Shown here: positions 5,930 through 7,506 of the stretch, one piece after another
How the letters are laid out: each line of letters opens with the position of its first letter
Position numbering within the stretch: position 1 is the first letter of the stretch
Source: an uncultured Collinsella sp.
GTDB lineage: Bacteria; Actinomycetota; Coriobacteriia; Coriobacteriales; Coriobacteriaceae
Direction of reading: 5' to 3'
Length of the DNA stretch: 7,506 nucleotides
Assembly: GCA_937896835.1 (NCBI GenBank)
Contig: CALBOJ010000004.1
Span: forward strand, 1-7,506
Notes under the pieces: model-generated
Databases searched by the model: none
What the model was told of the DNA's origin: nothing
The model's input: only the letters and a program-made list of their open reading frames with translations
Position numbers and translations under genes: made by a program

Positions 5930-7087
5930 ATGGACGAAATCGTCTGCGCAAACACCGCATTCCGCTATTGGCGCTGCCCACCGCAGGTGCGCGACCTCTA
6001 CCCGTGCCTACCCAACTCCGAAGAAGGCTGGCGAGCTCTATCCCAAGCCCCTTTCGTAACCGACGTCCTCAAGACCCCGATTATCGCTGTTGCTTCGCCA
6101 GGTTGTTGTAATCACCATTCGGGATTGCGCTCCACTATTCGCTGGGAAGGGGCATCGGATGTCAGCACAACAATCGACACTCATTTAGGCTTTTGTGTCA
6201 CCAATCCGCTTAACACGTTATTTACTATGACGCGCTTTGTGTCCCAAATAGATCTCGTACTGGCTATGTACGAACTTTGCGGCTGGTTTTCTGTATTCGA
6301 GCCGGCTCCCGCTGCCGAAATGCAGCTAAAAATGGCGGTAGAGGAGAATCGCAATTCCAGCACGCAGGATTTGTTCGAACTTGGAGAGGGCGAAGACGAG
6401 GTTCCATGGAAACGAGTTTATGCCCGCGCAACCGTAAAGGACCCAGATAATGATGGCCAAACGAGCAAGCGTAAGGATGAAAGAGAGGTTACGAAACTCA
6501 AAGGTACTTCTCTTTGGATGAGAAAGCCGCTCATCGAGCTAAGCGATCTGCATCGATTCGCCGACAAGATCAAAAGTCAAATGTGGGGAAAGCAGTTTTA
6601 TGATGCCACTCAGCAGGTTATCGGCATTGCTGCGTCTCCGCTCGAGGTCGCCGGGGTCCTGCTTCTAAGTCGTTCTCGACGTCTAGGTGGTGCAGGATTC
6701 AGATACGTGTACCTCAACGATTTAACCCCTCTATCCGTGGCAGCCCAAAGCATCGCAGGTCAAAAGGTTTGCTACGGCGACATCGTGATTGTAAACCCAA
6801 TCCTAATGAAGGCAGTAATTATCGAGATCCAAGGTGAAGTCATCCATGGCTCAGGCGCGGTACTTGATCACGATGCGGAGCGCATGACTGCGCTCCAGAG
6901 CATGGGATTCGATGTATTCCTGGTGACTCACGATATGCTCAACGATTCAAAGCAGTTAGACACCATAATCAAAAGCGTCTGCAGTCGTTTGGGGATTCAA
7001 TATAAAGCCAAATCCGAGGCAATGAAGTGCGCCGAGACGCGACTGCGAGCAAATGTTTTGTGCAACTGGTTGGAAATCGGAAATTAG
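5930..7087 (+). CDS. Nuclease-like protein with a DUF559/PD-(D/E)XK-type C-terminal domain
   Basis: The start is the ATG at 5930, with GGGGAGG 6-7 nt upstream; the in-frame TTG at 5822 lacks this. The 385-residue product has an N-terminal part (FRYWRCPPQVRDLYPCLP, then PLNTLFTMTRFVSQIDLVLAMYELCG at about 93-118) recalling proteins annotated as AbiEi-like in actinobacteria. A charged linker (about 138-195) follows, then ASPLEVAGVLLLSRSRRLGGAGF (235-257). The C-terminal domain resembles DUF559/Vsr-like nucleases: YGDI (D284), IIEIQGEVIH (E299, Q301, H306), DHDAER (313-318) and GFDVFLVTHDML. Related proteins usually have ExD where this one has EIQ, so catalysis may be altered or lost. It stands alone after the tRNA terminator, behind a repeat-rich leader. 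A defence or regulatory role is inference; I do not recognise a named gene. Confidence 0.62.
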   Translation: MDEIVCANTAFRYWRCPPQVRDLYPCLPNSEEGWRALSQAPFVTDVLKTPIIAVASPGCCNHHSGLRSTIRWEGASDVSTTIDTHLGFCVTNPLNTLFTMTRFVSQIDLVLAMYELCGWFSVFEPAPAAEMQLKMAVEENRNSSTQDLFELGEGEDEVPWKRVYARATVKDPDNDGQTSKRKDEREVTKLKGTSLWMRKPLIELSDLHRFADKIKSQMWGKQFYDATQQVIGIAASPLEVAGVLLLSRSRRLGGAGFRYVYLNDLTPLSVAAQSIAGQKVCYGDIVIVNPILMKAVIIEIQGEVIHGSGAVLDHDAERMTALQSMGFDVFLVTHDMLNDSKQLDTIIKSVCSRLGIQYKAKSEAMKCAETRLRANVLCNWLEIGN

Positions 7088-7098
7088 CCGGCGATAAG

Positions 7099-7118
7099 GA
7101 ACTAGAAAGATCTAGTTT
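7099..7118 (+). terminator. Small hairpin just after the nuclease-like gene
   Basis: AACTAGA (7100-7106) pairs perfectly with TCTAGTT (7111-7117) around the loop AAGA, with a possible extra G.U pair outside. It starts 12 nt after the stop codon. The stem is AT-rich and only three T residues follow, so it is at best a weak terminator or an mRNA-stabilising hairpin. Confidence 0.35.
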
Positions 7119-7136
7119 GCCTGCTAGCGAATTATT

Positions 7137-7304
7137 GCCATTTCAAAACTATGCCGGATTACGGGGCTGGACCCGGACCGGCCGTCCATACCCTGCATTT
7201 CACGGAATGCGCAAGCCGTCTACCTGCGGTTTTGATTTTACCGATGACGGCATGCTCGGGGGTTCCCGGCCTGGCCCCGTAAACCGGCATGGTTTTGAAA
7301 TCGC
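7137..7304. repeat. 168-bp element with 40-nt inverted arms and two internal hairpins
   Basis: Positions 7137-7176 and 7265-7304 pair end to end without gaps: 33 Watson-Crick pairs, 3 G.U pairs and only 4 mismatches (at 7139, 7158, 7171 and 7174). Inside lie two more hairpins. GCATT/AATGC (7195-7210) has a 6-nt loop. GCCGTC/GACGGC (7215-7251) encloses an inner CGGT/ACCG stem (7227-7243). The result is a long stem opening into a junction with two arms. Frames crossing it are not convincing genes: no domain, no ribosome binding site, and proteins rich in Arg, Gly and Pro. It could be a miniature inverted-repeat element, a dispersed intergenic repeat, or a structured RNA. The sequence shows the fold potential, not the function. 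Confidence 0.8.
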
Positions 7305-7394
7305 CGGGTCGGCGGGAGCGCGATTGGCCCCGGTAATGGGCCTGGCGCCGGCAAGACGGCCGTTGGGCGGATGGCGGCCCGCGCCGCGATTGCG
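7305..7394. other. GC-rich intergenic spacer, no gene seen
   Basis: This short spacer between the inverted-repeat element and the tRNA-Ala promoter is very GC-rich and has several small palindromes, such as ACGGCCGT and GGCCC facing GGGCC. Reading frames through it look like GC-driven artefacts. CCGGCGA just after the nuclease-like stop (7088-7094) is the exact reverse complement of 7301-7307, which may be chance or a wider outer stem. Confidence 0.5.
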
Positions 7395-7442
7395 AAATTT
7401 TCCAAAATTGTCCTTGCATCGCCGGGGGAGTTCCCGTATAGT
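7395..7442 (+). promoter_or_regulatory. Promoter of tRNA-Ala with AT-rich upstream element
   Basis: TTGCAT (7414-7419) and TATAGT (7437-7442, 5 of 6 consensus bases) are 17 bp apart, and the tRNA begins 12 bp later. Just upstream of the -35 box lies AATTTT-CC-AAAATT (7396-7409), an AT-rich palindrome in GC-rich surroundings. It is placed like an UP element that contacts the RNA polymerase alpha subunit, as is common for stable-RNA genes. Confidence 0.65.
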
Positions 7443-7454
7443 ATTTCTTCGCAC

Positions 7455-7506
7455 GGGGGCGTAGCTCAGCTGGGAGAGCGCTTGACTGGCAGTCAAGAGG
7501 TCAGGG
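7455..7506 (+). tRNA. tRNA-Ala (anticodon GGC), 3' partial
   Basis: The 5' acceptor strand GGGGGCG (7455-7461), the D arm GCTC/GAGC (7464-7479) and the anticodon arm CTTGA-CTGGCAG-TCAAG (7481-7497) are present, with anticodon GGC at 7488-7490. The variable region and the start of the T arm follow, and the gene runs off the right edge. It reads alanine codons GCC and GCU. Confidence 0.92.

Noticed and set aside
7137..7304. Integron attC site
   Set aside because: It has long imperfect inverted arms, but I see no GTTRRRY-type core sites at the ends and no integrase nearby.
7027..7464. Plus-strand frame across the end of the nuclease-like gene, the inverted-repeat element and into tRNA-Ala
   Set aside because: It overlaps a real gene and a tRNA, has no ribosome binding site, and encodes Arg/Gly/Pro-rich sequence explained by GC bias.
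7159..7496. Two minus-strand frames over the GC-rich spacer
   Set aside because: They lie in the structured repeat and the tRNA-Ala gene on the opposite strand, with no domain-like sequence or start signals.
1..7506. CRISPR array
   Set aside because: There are no regularly spaced repeats of 24-40 bp anywhere; the only tandem repeat is two copies of 11 bp.

Overview
The window looks like chromosomal DNA from a Gram-positive, high-GC gut actinobacterium of the class Coriobacteriia (Collinsella/Olsenella type). This is an inference from four things: a sortase-anchored surface protein with an LPKTA signal, GC-rich host-like genes (the Fic/Doc toxin and the DUF3825 gene), a tRNA-Val gene that encodes its own CCA end, and a nuclease-like protein whose central and C-terminal motifs resemble a family I associate with these bacteria. 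No 16S or marker gene is present, so the genus is not proven.

Layout. (1) 2-397 is the C-terminal end of a cell-wall-anchored protein. Behind it, 431-589 may hold the broken start of a small membrane protein. (2) 651-3745 is an AT-richer block, probably horizontally acquired: an FRG-domain protein, then an overlapping pair made of an ABC-type AAA ATPase and an RloB-family protein. The ATPase-RloB pair has the architecture of RloA/RloB and of the lactococcal AbiL abortive-infection system, so this block is the best candidate for phage defence. A perfect 19-bp inverted repeat lies between the FRG gene and the ATPase. (3) 3806-4503 is a toxin-antitoxin-like pair: a 61-residue acidic protein overlapping a Fic/Doc toxin by 4 bp. 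(4) 4528-5337 is a DUF3825 protein. (5) 5476-5550 is tRNA-Val(CAC), followed by a strong intrinsic terminator. (6) 5598-5929 is a leader with repeated, inverted ATCACACG-type sites and a tandem 11-bp repeat. It precedes a 385-residue protein with a DUF559/PD-(D/E)XK-like C-terminal nuclease domain (5930-7087). (7) 7137-7304 is a striking non-coding element: 40-nt inverted arms (33 Watson-Crick plus 3 G.U pairs, no gaps) enclosing two further hairpins. (8) The window ends inside tRNA-Ala(GGC), which has its own promoter.

The region therefore reads as an accessory stretch, partly bounded by tRNA genes, that has collected candidate immunity genes: RloAB plus FRG, Fic/Doc, and a solitary nuclease with its own repeat-rich control region. 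The structured element at 7137-7304 is the clearest signal that is not explained by a gene.
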